The notes below the pieces were generated by a model. The model saw nothing but the letters and a program-made list of their open reading frames with translations. It had not been told where the DNA came from and ran no database searches. From NCBI GenBank assembly GCA_031285565.1, contig JAITVY010000021.1, forward strand, positions 22,349-86,348: a DNA stretch of 64,000 nucleotides. The letters are read 5' to 3'. Shown here one piece after another: positions 16,339 through 25,396 of this stretch (position 1 is its first letter; each line of letters opens with the position of its first letter). This stretch comes from Tannerella sp. GTDB lineage: Bacteria; Bacteroidota; Bacteroidia; Bacteroidales; Tannerellaceae. The position numbers and the translations under genes were made by a program.

Positions 16339-17502
16339 CTAACCATTAATTACTTTTTTAATCAATTCGTCTCCTTTTTTGCTAAGATCGTCCCTGCCTG
16401 AAAGGTTGGGCTGGCCCGAGATGTCAACATATCCTTGTTGACCATTTCGGACCAGCTCCTGATGAGCTGCGATAATACAGGCACCTTCGTAATTAATAGA
16501 TCTAAGATAGTTGGTTAGGGGTGTTTTCCCTCGGGCAAATAGCTCGATAGGTTCGGAAGCCGGTGTATTATGTTCGCTTCCGAATGTAACAACAAACCCG
16601 TTATCAAATAGATATCCTGCATAATTCTCGAGTACTTCAATGCTGTTACGTGTGGTTATAAATTCAACAGAATGGATGCCTCTTTGTTTCAGTATATCTG
16701 CAGCTTTTTCTATATTATTTTCAAAGTCAGTAAAAATTCCATTTGCATCATCGCCAAGAAAAGGGTAGGTAGGTATACCGCCTGCTGCGAGAATAATCTT
16801 TTGTACCCTATCCAAAGGAAGGAAAGCGCTTGTTTCTTCAGGCACAAAGGCTGCACCTCCGGCTTTTAGTAAATTCCCCCGGATTTCGTTTTCTACTCCG
16901 GCAAAATCTTCCACGTTTGATTTTAATGCTTTTTCCCCGAACAAGGTATTAAAGAATGCGGCTATCGATTTTGTCTCCTGGTTGAAATATGAATATGCTT
17001 TTATGCGCAAGGCTTTTGCCAGATGACGTTCACGGATTTGTCCTTGCGTCAATTCTTTTTTTATCCATTCAATATCCAGTTCAAACCCTGCATTTACGGA
17101 ATGAAGTACTTCATTGAGTTTTTTACACATTTGTTTAACCTGCCCGTTTGAGGCTGCCCGTACGTTTGCCAGTTCCGAAGCATAAGGTTCGGGTAACGAA
17201 ACAGGATATTTCAAGCCTTTGCCACTCAGGTAGGTACGTCCCGGATTATTCGGATCGTTTACACGTATGCTTTTGGCCTGGTCTTCAGCCTGTAGGCTGA
17301 TTAATTCGATATTGAATAAAGGATATAACTTACGTTTGATAGCTTCGTCATGCCATTCCCGGTAGCCATCCATGGTATAGAAGTCGTTGATGCCGACTAT
17401 TTTTACCTGTTCATCAACTGCCTGATCCAATGCATCTGTCAGTTTTTCGAATGCACTGAAAGAGTAGGGGGTATGTAGGTGGGCGTTTACGTTTGGAGTC
17501 AT
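16339..17502 (-). CDS. PHP-domain protein in the dehydrogenase operon
   Basis: A predicted metal-dependent phosphoesterase-fold protein of 387 residues from the ATG at 17502. The longer frame to 17583 only adds low-complexity residues encoded by an intergenic repeat tract. PHP motifs are visible: NVNAHLHTPYSFS at the N-terminus (metal-binding HxH), GINDFYTMDGY where the usual TDH is NDF, FNIELIS, HSVEFITTRNSIEVLENYA and FGSEHNTPASEP near the C-terminus. One usual metal ligand therefore seems replaced. A helical insertion (about 60-230) separates the motifs. It sits between the E1 and aldolase/SDR genes; no function is known to me for it in such operons. Confidence 0.75.
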   Translation of the reverse strand: MTPNVNAHLHTPYSFSAFEKLTDALDQAVDEQVKIVGINDFYTMDGYREWHDEAIKRKLYPLFNIELISLQAEDQAKSIRVNDPNNPGRTYLSGKGLKYPVSLPEPYASELANVRAASNGQVKQMCKKLNEVLHSVNAGFELDIEWIKKELTQGQIRERHLAKALRIKAYSYFNQETKSIAAFFNTLFGEKALKSNVEDFAGVENEIRGNLLKAGGAAFVPEETSAFLPLDRVQKIILAAGGIPTYPFLGDDANGIFTDFENNIEKAADILKQRGIHSVEFITTRNSIEVLENYAGYLFDNGFVVTFGSEHNTPASEPIELFARGKTPLTNYLRSINYEGACIIAAHQELVRNGQQGYVDISGQPNLSGRDDLSKKGDELIKKVING

Positions 17503-17613
17503 AATATAAATTGAAAGTTGAAAATTGAAAATTGAAAGTGAAAAAAGAATCTCTGAATTGATTGAAAGTTGAAAATGAAACAAAATCGCTTTCCACTTTC
17601 AACTTTCCACTGG

Positions 17614-20091
17614 TTAAATTCCCTCTTTAGCCCGTCTGATTTGTTCCGCCGGTGTATAATTGCTTGTTGGTATATGTCCTTTCAACGGAACAATTTTTTC
17701 ATGGATGATATCAATGAAACTTTCCGGTTGCGGGAAGAATGCATATTCCAGTTCATAAGCCGGTGTAATCCAGTCGCGTGAGCCAAGTACTACCGGAGGT
17801 GCATCCAGATCATCGAATGCCAGTTCGGTTATGTTGCGTGCCAGGTCATTCAGGAATGATCCGCGTGCCGTAGCGTCACTGGATATAACAATACGTCCGG
17901 TCTTTTTCACTGAAGCAAGTACTTTTTCGTAATTGAACGGAACCAACGAACGGGCATCAATTACTTCGGCACTCATTCCGTATTTTTCGGCTAGTATATC
18001 TGCTGCTTCCAAAGCACGGTAGAGCGTTGCGCCAATGGTAAGGAAAGTGATGTCTTTTCCTTCGCGTTTAATATCAGGTTCGCCAAATGGTATCTGGTAG
18101 TAGCCTTCGGGTACACCCTCTTTATGGAATTGCTCGCCGACATCGTAAATACGCTGGCTTTCAAAGAATATTACCGGATCGGTTCCTTGCAATGCAGTGT
18201 TCATTAACCCTTTGGCATCATATGGTGTTGCGGGGAATACCACTTTCAATCCCGGAATATGGGCCGCCAGTGATGTCCAGTCCTGTGAGTGTTGTGCGCC
18301 ATATTTTGATCCTACCGATACACGGACAACTACCGGCATCTTCAATATATTTCCACTCATGGCCTGCCATTTCGGAAGCTGGTTGAAGACTTCATCGCCA
18401 CAACATCCTAAAAAGTCACAATACATGATTTCAGGAATTACACGTCCACCACACATGGCATATCCGATGGCAGTTCCTATAATAGCTGCTTCAGCAATGG
18501 GGGTGTTGAATAAACGATGGTAGGGTAATGCTTCCGTTAAACCACGGTAAACGGCAAAAGCGCCTCCCCAGTCACGGTTTTCTTCTCCATAGGCTACCAG
18601 TGATGCGTCTTTGTAAAAACGATCTGCAATGGCTTCGAAAAGACCGTCACGCAGTTGGTATTGTTTCATTTTTGAGAAAGGTTTACCATTAGCATCGAAA
18701 GCAAAACGTTCTTTTTGCGCGATTTGTTTCACGCGTGGGTTTTCGTTCATCGGGTGATTCACATCGGGTTTTGCATCCGAAAATGAGTCAACAGATAAGT
18801 TCGAGAACATCATTTCCCCCAAAGCTTCCGGATTTTTGTGTAAATCCATACGTGGAGAAACTTCGTCATCAATGGCTAGTTTGAATGTTTCAAACATGAT
18901 GTCTTTCACTTTTTGCTGTATTTCGTCCAGTTCCTGTTGGGTTGCTACAGCAGATGCAGTCAGTTCTTTTGCAAAACCGATGATACAATCCTGTGCTTCC
19001 CAAGCTTCAACTTCTTCTTTGCTTCTGTAGGAGGATGCATCGGATGGCGAGTGGCCACTGTAACGATATGTCAGAACATCGAGTAGGACAGGTCCTTTTT
19101 TGTTTTCAAGTAATTCTTTTTTACGGCGGTATGCATCAATTACTGCCAACGGATTGTATCCGTCAACACGTTCGGCATGCATTTGCTCGGGGTTTACGCC
19201 GGCGCCGATGCGTGCTGCAATGTCATAACCCATTGTTTCACCGCAGGTTTGTCCACCCATACCGTATTGATTATTCATGATATTAATAATCACAGGCAAT
19301 CCGCCTTTCATATCATCTTCCCATAATTGGGTGAACTGGTCCATTGCCGCAAAGGACAGACCTTCCCATACCGGACCGCGTGCCATAGAGCCGTCACCAA
19401 TATTAGCAACTACGATACCCGGTTTACGATTTACTTTTTTGTATAAAGCTGCTCCAACAGCGATGCTTCCGCTCCCACCTACAATGGCATTATTAGGATA
19501 AATACCAAATGGGGTAAAGAATGTATGCATACTGCCTCCCAGCCCTTTATTGAATCCGGTTATTTTGGCAAATATTTCAGCTAATGCACCATATACCAGA
19601 AAGCGGAGTCCCAATTCTTTTGTATCATTGCCTTTATAGGATTGTTTTACTGCATTTACAGTAGCGCCATCCCATAGGCTGGTCATGATTTTTTCCAGTT
19701 CTTCGTTGCTGAGCATTTGTATGGCGCGAAGTCCTTTTGCGAGGATTTCACCATGGCTACGGTGCGAACCAAAAATAAAATCGTCGATACCAAGTGTATA
19801 GGCCATCCCTACAGCAGCAGCTTCCTGTCCAATGGAAAGGTGGGCAGGTCCTGGGTTATTATATTCGACTCCACTGTAGGCGCCGGTTGTTTTTACTAAC
19901 TGCAGCATGGTTTCGAATTCACGGATGACAAGCATGTCGTGATAGATTTGCTTTAAATCTTCTTTTGTGAAGTTTTTGCTGTCCAGTTCTTCTTTGATTG
20001 TTTTATTGTATTGATTGACAGGAATCGGTGTGAATTTTACTTCGCCGGCCTGCCGTGCTTTTTTCGGATCAATATTTTGTGACTTTGGCAT
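17614..20091 (-). CDS. 2-oxoacid dehydrogenase E1, fused alpha and beta subunits
   Basis: Thiamine-diphosphate enzyme of 825 residues that decarboxylates a 2-oxo acid and passes the acyl group to the lipoyl arm of E2. The alpha half has the ThDP signature GDGS (232-235) through NNQYGMGG (273-280), with an RSHG motif near 111. The beta half begins near 475 (MKQYQLRDGLFEAIADRF) and includes GEENRDWGGAF, PIAEAAIIGTAIGYA and SVGSKYGAQHSQDW. Fusion of the two subunits is known in Bacteroidota. The substrate could be pyruvate, a branched-chain 2-oxo acid or acetoin. It follows lpd by 33 bases. Confidence 0.9.
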   Translation of the reverse strand: MPKSQNIDPKKARQAGEVKFTPIPVNQYNKTIKEELDSKNFTKEDLKQIYHDMLVIREFETMLQLVKTTGAYSGVEYNNPGPAHLSIGQEAAAVGMAYTLGIDDFIFGSHRSHGEILAKGLRAIQMLSNEELEKIMTSLWDGATVNAVKQSYKGNDTKELGLRFLVYGALAEIFAKITGFNKGLGGSMHTFFTPFGIYPNNAIVGGSGSIAVGAALYKKVNRKPGIVVANIGDGSMARGPVWEGLSFAAMDQFTQLWEDDMKGGLPVIINIMNNQYGMGGQTCGETMGYDIAARIGAGVNPEQMHAERVDGYNPLAVIDAYRRKKELLENKKGPVLLDVLTYRYSGHSPSDASSYRSKEEVEAWEAQDCIIGFAKELTASAVATQQELDEIQQKVKDIMFETFKLAIDDEVSPRMDLHKNPEALGEMMFSNLSVDSFSDAKPDVNHPMNENPRVKQIAQKERFAFDANGKPFSKMKQYQLRDGLFEAIADRFYKDASLVAYGEENRDWGGAFAVYRGLTEALPYHRLFNTPIAEAAIIGTAIGYAMCGGRVIPEIMYCDFLGCCGDEVFNQLPKWQAMSGNILKMPVVVRVSVGSKYGAQHSQDWTSLAAHIPGLKVVFPATPYDAKGLMNTALQGTDPVIFFESQRIYDVGEQFHKEGVPEGYYQIPFGEPDIKREGKDITFLTIGATLYRALEAADILAEKYGMSAEVIDARSLVPFNYEKVLASVKKTGRIVISSDATARGSFLNDLARNITELAFDDLDAPPVVLGSRDWITPAYELEYAFFPQPESFIDIIHEKIVPLKGHIPTSNYTPAEQIRRAKEGI

Positions 20092-20124
20092 GGATATAAT
20101 TGTTAATTGTTAATGTTTAATTTT

Positions 20125-21483
20125 TTAGAAGGCGAATATTGTTTCTTTAAAGATTTCTGACACAGTAGGGTGGGGGAATACAACTTCTTCCATTTCTTTC
20201 AGTGTCATTTCCTGTTCAATGGCCATACAAGCTCCATAGATCATTTCACTGCAAGGGTTTCCCAGCATATGTACACCTAAAACTTCCCCATGTTCCGCAC
20301 CAACCAGTACTTTGCATAGTCCGTTGCCTCCTTCGTTTTCGGCTACAAAACGTCCGGCGTACGCCATCGGAAGCTTGGCAATCCGGTAAGCTATTCCTTT
20401 GTTTTGTGCTTCTGCTTCCGTCAGACCGACGCCTGCAACTTCAGGATTCGTATATACCACTCCCGGTATGGCGTTATAACGCATTTTGTCCGGTCGTCCG
20501 GTCAGGTTATTCACAACAACTTCTCCTTCGCGGCTAGCTGTATGTGCAAGCATTGAGAATCCGGTTACATCGCCTGCGGCAAATACATTCGGAACATTGG
20601 TCTGCATTTTCTCATCGACTTTAATAGCTCCGCGGTCAAGTTGAACGCCCAGATTCTCTAATCCTAATCCAGCGGTAACAGCTTTACGACCTACGCTTAC
20701 CAGTATTTTCTCTCCACTTGCAGATGCTGTTGCACCATCGGGAGTCTGATAGATTACTTCGTTACCATTAACATGGGTTACTTTACATGCCAGTTGGAAT
20801 TTGATTCCTTTCTTAGCATATATATCGAGCAGCATTGCACTGATTTCGCTATCTAATCCTCCTAATATTTCGGGAAGCATTTCTACAACTGTAACTTCTG
20901 TCCCGAGGCTGTTGTAGAAACTGGCAAATTCCATTCCGATTACACCTCCTCCTATGATTACCAGTGATTTTGGTTGTTCTTTCAAGGCCAGGATTTCACG
21001 GTTTGTCAATATGATATCGCCTGCTTCCTGAATTCCCGGTATCGGTGGAACAAAAGCTTCTGAACCTGTACATATCAGTAGATTTTCTGCCAAGAAAGTT
21101 TCGCCATTGCACTCAATTTCAATGCCATTTCCTGAACGACCTTTTGTATATGCTTCGCCTTTGATGATCTGCACATTGTGGGCTTTCATTTTGGCTCCTA
21201 CGCCTGCAACGAGTTTGCGTACCACTTTGTTTTTTCGTGCAACGATTTTACCGAAATCGTATGTGACTTCCGAAGCATTTATGCCATATTTATCGCCATG
21301 TAAAGCGTTTTCATATATTTTGGCACTGTATAATAGGGTTTTAGTAGGGATACATCCTTCGTTCAGGCATACGCCTCCTAAATCGCGTTTTTCGAATAAA
21401 ACTACATTTAATCCTTTGGCTCCGGCACGTTCAGCAGCTACATAGCCTCCGGGGCCTCCTCCGATTATTGCTAAATTGATCAT
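20125..21483 (-). CDS. lpdA: Dihydrolipoyl dehydrogenase (E3)
   Basis: FAD-dependent disulfide oxidoreductase that reoxidises the dihydrolipoyl group of E2 with NAD. The N-terminus has the FAD motif IIGGGPGGYVAAERA, followed by the redox disulfide in GGVCLNEGCIPTK, the second Rossmann motif VIIGGGVIGMEFASF, and the C-terminal FPHPTVSEIFKE with the His-Glu pair that acts as acid-base catalyst. The start is the ATG at 21483; the frame also opens at a TTG three codons earlier. About 452 residues, a normal length. It lies between E2 and E1 genes in one operon. Confidence 0.95.
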   Translation of the reverse strand: MINLAIIGGGPGGYVAAERAGAKGLNVVLFEKRDLGGVCLNEGCIPTKTLLYSAKIYENALHGDKYGINASEVTYDFGKIVARKNKVVRKLVAGVGAKMKAHNVQIIKGEAYTKGRSGNGIEIECNGETFLAENLLICTGSEAFVPPIPGIQEAGDIILTNREILALKEQPKSLVIIGGGVIGMEFASFYNSLGTEVTVVEMLPEILGGLDSEISAMLLDIYAKKGIKFQLACKVTHVNGNEVIYQTPDGATASASGEKILVSVGRKAVTAGLGLENLGVQLDRGAIKVDEKMQTNVPNVFAAGDVTGFSMLAHTASREGEVVVNNLTGRPDKMRYNAIPGVVYTNPEVAGVGLTEAEAQNKGIAYRIAKLPMAYAGRFVAENEGGNGLCKVLVGAEHGEVLGVHMLGNPCSEMIYGACMAIEQEMTLKEMEEVVFPHPTVSEIFKETIFAF

Positions 21484-21502
21484 ATTATTCAAGATTCAAT
21501 AT

Positions 21503-22840
21503 TTAAAGTTCAAAATTGAGTTGTTCGATCTCGTTTGCGATCTGTTTCAGGAAACGGGTTGCTTCTCCGCCGTCCAATGCACGATGATCGTATGTGAGGC
21601 TTAATCCGATATGTGGAACAAAACCATATACACCGCCTCCTAAATCTTTCGGACGGGGAACAATCGTGTTAACACCCAGTATTGCTACCTGTGGCAGGTT
21701 AATCACAGGTGTAAATATTTCTACTCCATAGTTGCCTAAGTTGGATACAGTGAATGAAGCAGCTTCAGAAGATAACAGGTCCGGATCAATGGATCCTTTT
21801 TTACATGCGTTGGCTACTTCTTTTAGCTGATTGGCTAAACCTTGTATTGACAAATCGTCAGCATTCTTTACTGCAGGTACCATTAAGCCGCGTTCGGTAT
21901 CGACTGCTAATCCCAGGTGTACCTTGCTGAAGTTGCGTGTACTATCACCCAGAAAATGTGCATTTGCCTGCGGGTATTGTTTCAGCGCTTTTATAACGGC
22001 AAGACAAACCATATCATTGAGTGTGATATTAGTCGGATAGCCATCTTTCATAGCTACTTTTACTTTTTCACGCAGTTCAAGTATGCGTCGGGCATCGGCG
22101 CTCAGGTGGTGCGTTAATTGGGCTGAGTTTTGCAATGATGAATGCATTGCCTTGGCTATCAGCTTCCGCATATTTGATAATGGTTTGATCTCGCTATCAG
22201 TAGCATATACATGGTTTTTAAGAGCGCTGATATCTGCGCCTTTGGCCATTCCTGCTAATCCGCTTCCTATTTCAGGTGCTACTCCTCCGGTTTCTTTTAT
22301 GATAGCTTTAGCCAGCGGAGTTGTTTTAGGTGAGGCTTCTATAGCTGCCTGTACATCTCTTTCGATTACACGTCCGTGTGGGCCTGATCCTGCTAATGCT
22401 GATGCCGGGATGGCATTTTTTTCGGCTAAGACACGTGCTCTTGGTGAAACAGGTGATGCAGCATCAGTTGTTTGGATAGGTGCGGTTTTTTTCTGTTCAG
22501 ATACAACGGGAGCTTTAGCAGCTTGTATTTCTGTTGCTCCCGGAGTTGACCCTGCAGGTGTCTCACCTGCATTTTCTGGAAGAAATTCATTTGTAGATTC
22601 ACCTTCATTCCCAATGACCATTACGTTTACTAACACCGGAATTTCATCTCCTTCGTTATAAAAGACTTCCAACACAGTGCCTGCTACTGTTGCTTCTTCT
22701 TCGAATGAAGCTTTATCCGTTTCGTAGGCAAACAGAATGTCACCGACAGCGACTTTGTCGCCTTTTTTCTTTTTCATTTCTGTCAGGATACAACTCTCGA
22801 CTGATTGTCCCTGCTTTGGCATAATGATTGGTGTTGCCAT
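21503..22840 (-). CDS. 2-oxoacid dehydrogenase E2 (lipoyl acyltransferase)
   Basis: Core of the complex, transferring acyl groups from lipoate to CoA. Domains in order are one lipoyl domain (1-80) with Lys43 in ETDKASF as the lipoylation site, an Ala/Pro/Thr-rich linker (about 85-130), a peripheral-subunit-binding domain (SPRARVLAEKNAIPASALAG...GRVIERD), a second linker, and the catalytic domain ending with SLTYDHRALDGG, where His419 and Asp423 are the active pair. 445 residues with a single lipoyl domain is typical of PDH or branched-chain E2. It is the first gene of the operon and has the best promoter of this region. Confidence 0.93.
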   Translation of the reverse strand: MATPIIMPKQGQSVESCILTEMKKKKGDKVAVGDILFAYETDKASFEEEATVAGTVLEVFYNEGDEIPVLVNVMVIGNEGESTNEFLPENAGETPAGSTPGATEIQAAKAPVVSEQKKTAPIQTTDAASPVSPRARVLAEKNAIPASALAGSGPHGRVIERDVQAAIEASPKTTPLAKAIIKETGGVAPEIGSGLAGMAKGADISALKNHVYATDSEIKPLSNMRKLIAKAMHSSLQNSAQLTHHLSADARRILELREKVKVAMKDGYPTNITLNDMVCLAVIKALKQYPQANAHFLGDSTRNFSKVHLGLAVDTERGLMVPAVKNADDLSIQGLANQLKEVANACKKGSIDPDLLSSEAASFTVSNLGNYGVEIFTPVINLPQVAILGVNTIVPRPKDLGGGVYGFVPHIGLSLTYDHRALDGGEATRFLKQIANEIEQLNFEL

Positions 22841-22884
22841 GTTATCTTTATATATGTTAAGTATTAAATTCTGTGTGTACGGGA

Positions 22885-22915
22885 CAAAAGTAAAAGAAAG
22901 TTGTTATATATACAA
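22885..22915 (-). promoter_or_regulatory. Promoter of the E2-E3-E1 operon
   Basis: On the minus strand TTG (22915-22913) lies 20 bases upstream of TACTTTTG (22892-22885), matching both boxes and the spacing of the Bacteroidota primary-sigma promoter. The predicted leader to the E2 ATG is about 40 bases. No obvious operator was seen. Confidence 0.65.
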
Positions 22916-23108
22916 GTTATTTCTTTTATTTTTTATTATTTCTGAAAATAAGGTGTTTATGTATTTGTTTTATGTATACAAATTTGATACTTGTACTCTT
23001 CGTTAGTTATGAAGTCTGAATTATAAAGTATGAGGAAGGAGATAACATTTGCTACTATGCAGCAATGATTTATTTTATATAAAGGTATTATTTGTTATGG
23101 GCTAATTT

Positions 23109-23945
23109 TTAAATGGTCTGGTGAGTATAGTAGCCTAATTTCTCACAAGCAGACAAAAAATCTATTCGAAATTTCGCAGCATTAAAGCCGTCCAGTTTTT
23201 TCTGTTTGTCTACTAAAATTTGAGTTGATTCATATAATAGTCTGAATACATATGAACAAATAGAGTCCTCTGACGACAGCCCTCTCAATTTTTCAAAATC
23301 CGGCCTAACACTATAATGACCTACATTGTATGAATAAAATTCCGTATAAGACGTAGGATTGTCAACTCTTTTTTGAAATCGAAATGGCCAGGATTTTTCA
23401 CTTTCAACCAGTGTTAAGTCTATCCATAGATGTTCCATAGACCCTCCATAATCATTGTTTAACTCCATCTTAAGATTGTCAAAACGATTTCCCATGACGT
23501 TAGAGACTATCTTAGTGCTTTTATCTACAATGTTTGCATGAAATGATACTTTCAAAGGTTTTCCGGCAGGTTTCGGACGACTTTTAGGAAACTCTCTTAT
23601 TATACCGCTTTGAAATACTCCGTATTGAGTGAAGTGCATAATTTTCGTAAATGATTTATCCATTATGCCTATTTCCTTTTTGTGCAGAATGTTACCGAGC
23701 TCCTGGACGGCGATTGATTTTGAAACTAATGAACTTTTATTTGATGAAATGCACAAATAGACTTCGTCATCAGTAAAAGTATTGTTTATTGCCTGACTAA
23801 CAATTTCATTCTTAAAATCGTCACCAACCCCACAATAAGACCATTTTACTTTGCCTTCATTCTGAGCTAATCCACCATCTTCATTAAGCCAGTTTGTCAA
23901 GTAATATTTACTCTGATAAAATCTAAATAATTGTTTTGCATCCAT
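23109..23945 (-). CDS. Protein of unknown function, 278 aa
   Basis: Not recognised. A soluble-looking protein without signal peptide or membrane segment. Aromatic- and Lys-rich stretches such as LFRFYQSKYYLTNWL (N-terminus) and SRPKPAGKPLKVSFHANIV (middle) are visible, and the C-terminus is probably helical (FRLLYESTQILVDKQKK). It stands alone on the minus strand between the PDH-like operon and a small outer-membrane protein. The codon use and AT content look like that of its neighbours, except that it is somewhat poorer in common Bacteroidota GG codons, which could hint at later acquisition; that is a weak impression only. Confidence 0.5.
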   Translation of the reverse strand: MDAKQLFRFYQSKYYLTNWLNEDGGLAQNEGKVKWSYCGVGDDFKNEIVSQAINNTFTDDEVYLCISSNKSSLVSKSIAVQELGNILHKKEIGIMDKSFTKIMHFTQYGVFQSGIIREFPKSRPKPAGKPLKVSFHANIVDKSTKIVSNVMGNRFDNLKMELNNDYGGSMEHLWIDLTLVESEKSWPFRFQKRVDNPTSYTEFYSYNVGHYSVRPDFEKLRGLSSEDSICSYVFRLLYESTQILVDKQKKLDGFNAAKFRIDFLSACEKLGYYTHQTI

Positions 23946-24010
23946 TGTTAAATAATGTCTTTTTCATGATGAGCATGTTATTTTGAGGATGTGAAGGTAT
24001 GAATTGACTT

Positions 24011-24505
24011 TTATTTAAATACATATCCTACACGTATACCTACTATGGGTTGCTTATTTATTTCCGTGTAATTATACTTGGCTTCTATTCCGATCATGAT
24101 ATCATCGATTATATTTATTTCTGTTCCTAAGCCGATATTCCCGCCAAAGCTCTTTTGTCCTTCGGCATATTCTTTTGTATTTCCATCCAGCAAATAATCC
24201 CAATATGTAAAACTTGCCCCAAGGAATGGATACACATTTAAGACACCTCCTATTGGAAATGCATACTGAATATCGAAATCGCCTCCTGCTCCCCTGTATC
24301 CATACCATCTCAGGTATTTTCTGACGGATGGTGCGATGCGTATACCATTCGTCAGATTATATCTGTAATCAATACATAAAAACCCACTTTCCGTTTTAAG
24401 GGAGGCACCTCCCGAATAACCTAATGACCATTCTCCTTTTTGTGTTTGCGCATTGAGATGTAAGCAGGTTATAAATAATATAAATGGAATTATGAGTCTT
24501 TTCAT
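24011..24505 (-). CDS. Small outer-membrane beta-barrel protein
   Basis: A 164-residue exported protein with signal peptide MKRLIIPFILFITCLHLNAQ and a body of alternating beta strands ending in an aromatic-terminated strand (GIRVGYVFK), as in OmpX/OmpA-type eight-stranded porin-family barrels. Segments WSLGYSGGASLKTESGFL and GNIGLGTEINIIDDIMIGIEAKYNY fit strand pairs with short turns. The function is unknown. It is a single gene; no promoter match was found upstream. Confidence 0.7.
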   Translation of the reverse strand: MKRLIIPFILFITCLHLNAQTQKGEWSLGYSGGASLKTESGFLCIDYRYNLTNGIRIAPSVRKYLRWYGYRGAGGDFDIQYAFPIGGVLNVYPFLGASFTYWDYLLDGNTKEYAEGQKSFGGNIGLGTEINIIDDIMIGIEAKYNYTEINKQPIVGIRVGYVFK

Positions 24506-25396
24506 TTTTAACCAGGTATTCTTTTATTTATGATATTAACGTTTATTTGTGAAATATATTATTTGTGTGGGCTGAATAAAGGCTTGATCTGTTTATAAGT
24601 ATCAGAATTTGTTACTATTTGCATCTCGATAGTATCCAACATTGGATACGGAATTTGGCGTAGAAAGCTTTGAAACCCGGGTACATCTTTTATCTTATGA
24701 ATTGGATAGGGTTCTGGCCTTAGTACAAAAATATGCCTGTTCGTAAAAGGACTTTGGAAGAAAGGGGAAATAAAAAAAGTGATTTGCAGGAAAGGAAATA
24801 TATGTGTGTGAAAAAGCACACCATGAATCAGCATATGCAAGTATATAAAGAGGTATGAAAACGCACAAAAAAGGTGTTAGGTGTATAATTTGTTGGTTTT
24901 TAATATGATATGTCAATTGATTTATTTGTGTTTATTTATATAATAATACAATTATTTGCTAAATTGACCTGTTTTGACCTGATTTTGGCCCGCCCTTGCT
25001 TCATGGTGTGTCCGGAGTGTGTCCGAGGTGTGTCCGAGGTTCGCGTGCATTTTGGGGTTTTTGCAATAAGATGTATTTAATGAGATATTTTTGCATCTTC
25101 CAAGCAAGCTTGAAGCTACCCTCACGGTCCTTGATGATATATTTTTCTCCCCTGACAGCAGGATGATCATTGTTCAGCAGGATTGTGCTGATAATATTGC
25201 ATATGTGTAATCATCCTGTGTTAATTTTGATGGATTATAAAGAAATATCACAATTTATATTAAAGAGCGAGTCTTACTCACTAGTGCTTGGTATAGGCTT
25301 CTGAGATAAGTAAAGGCGAGCGTACTTAATCCACCGGATTGGTTAAATCCAGTTGATTTTTTTATATTTGTCGATAAATATATTTATTCAATTACC
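24506..25396. other. Gene-poor stretch of about 890 bases with repeat remnants
   Basis: No convincing gene. Two overlapping minus-strand frames (24559-24840 and 24695-24916) and one at 24952-25170 lack family resemblance and look accidental. The stretch contains an 11-base tandem repeat (GTGTGTCCGAG, three units at 25006-25038), GACCTGTTTTGACCTG just before it, a fragment CAAGCAAGCTTGAAGCTACCCTCAC-like (from 25101) related to the repeat near 40730, and part of the CAGCAGGATT hairpin family near 25175. It looks like decayed mobile or palindromic DNA. Confidence 0.5.
25339..25370 (+). promoter_or_regulatory. Promoter of the alginate-lyase-family gene
   Basis: TTG at 25339-25341 and TATATTTG at 25363-25370, 21 bases apart, match the Bacteroidota promoter boxes. 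The ATG follows 26 bases later. The -33 region lies inside a small hairpin, GGATTggttAAATCC. Confidence 0.6.

Noticed and set aside
24559..25170. Minus-strand frames of 60-93 codons
   Set aside because: No family resemblance, overlapping one another, odd composition, and repeat remnants inside; a decayed VapE-type or phage gene was considered but not supported.
25261..25345. Possible tRNA-like folding in the gap before the lyase gene
   Set aside because: No cloverleaf with TTC and anticodon arms could be built.
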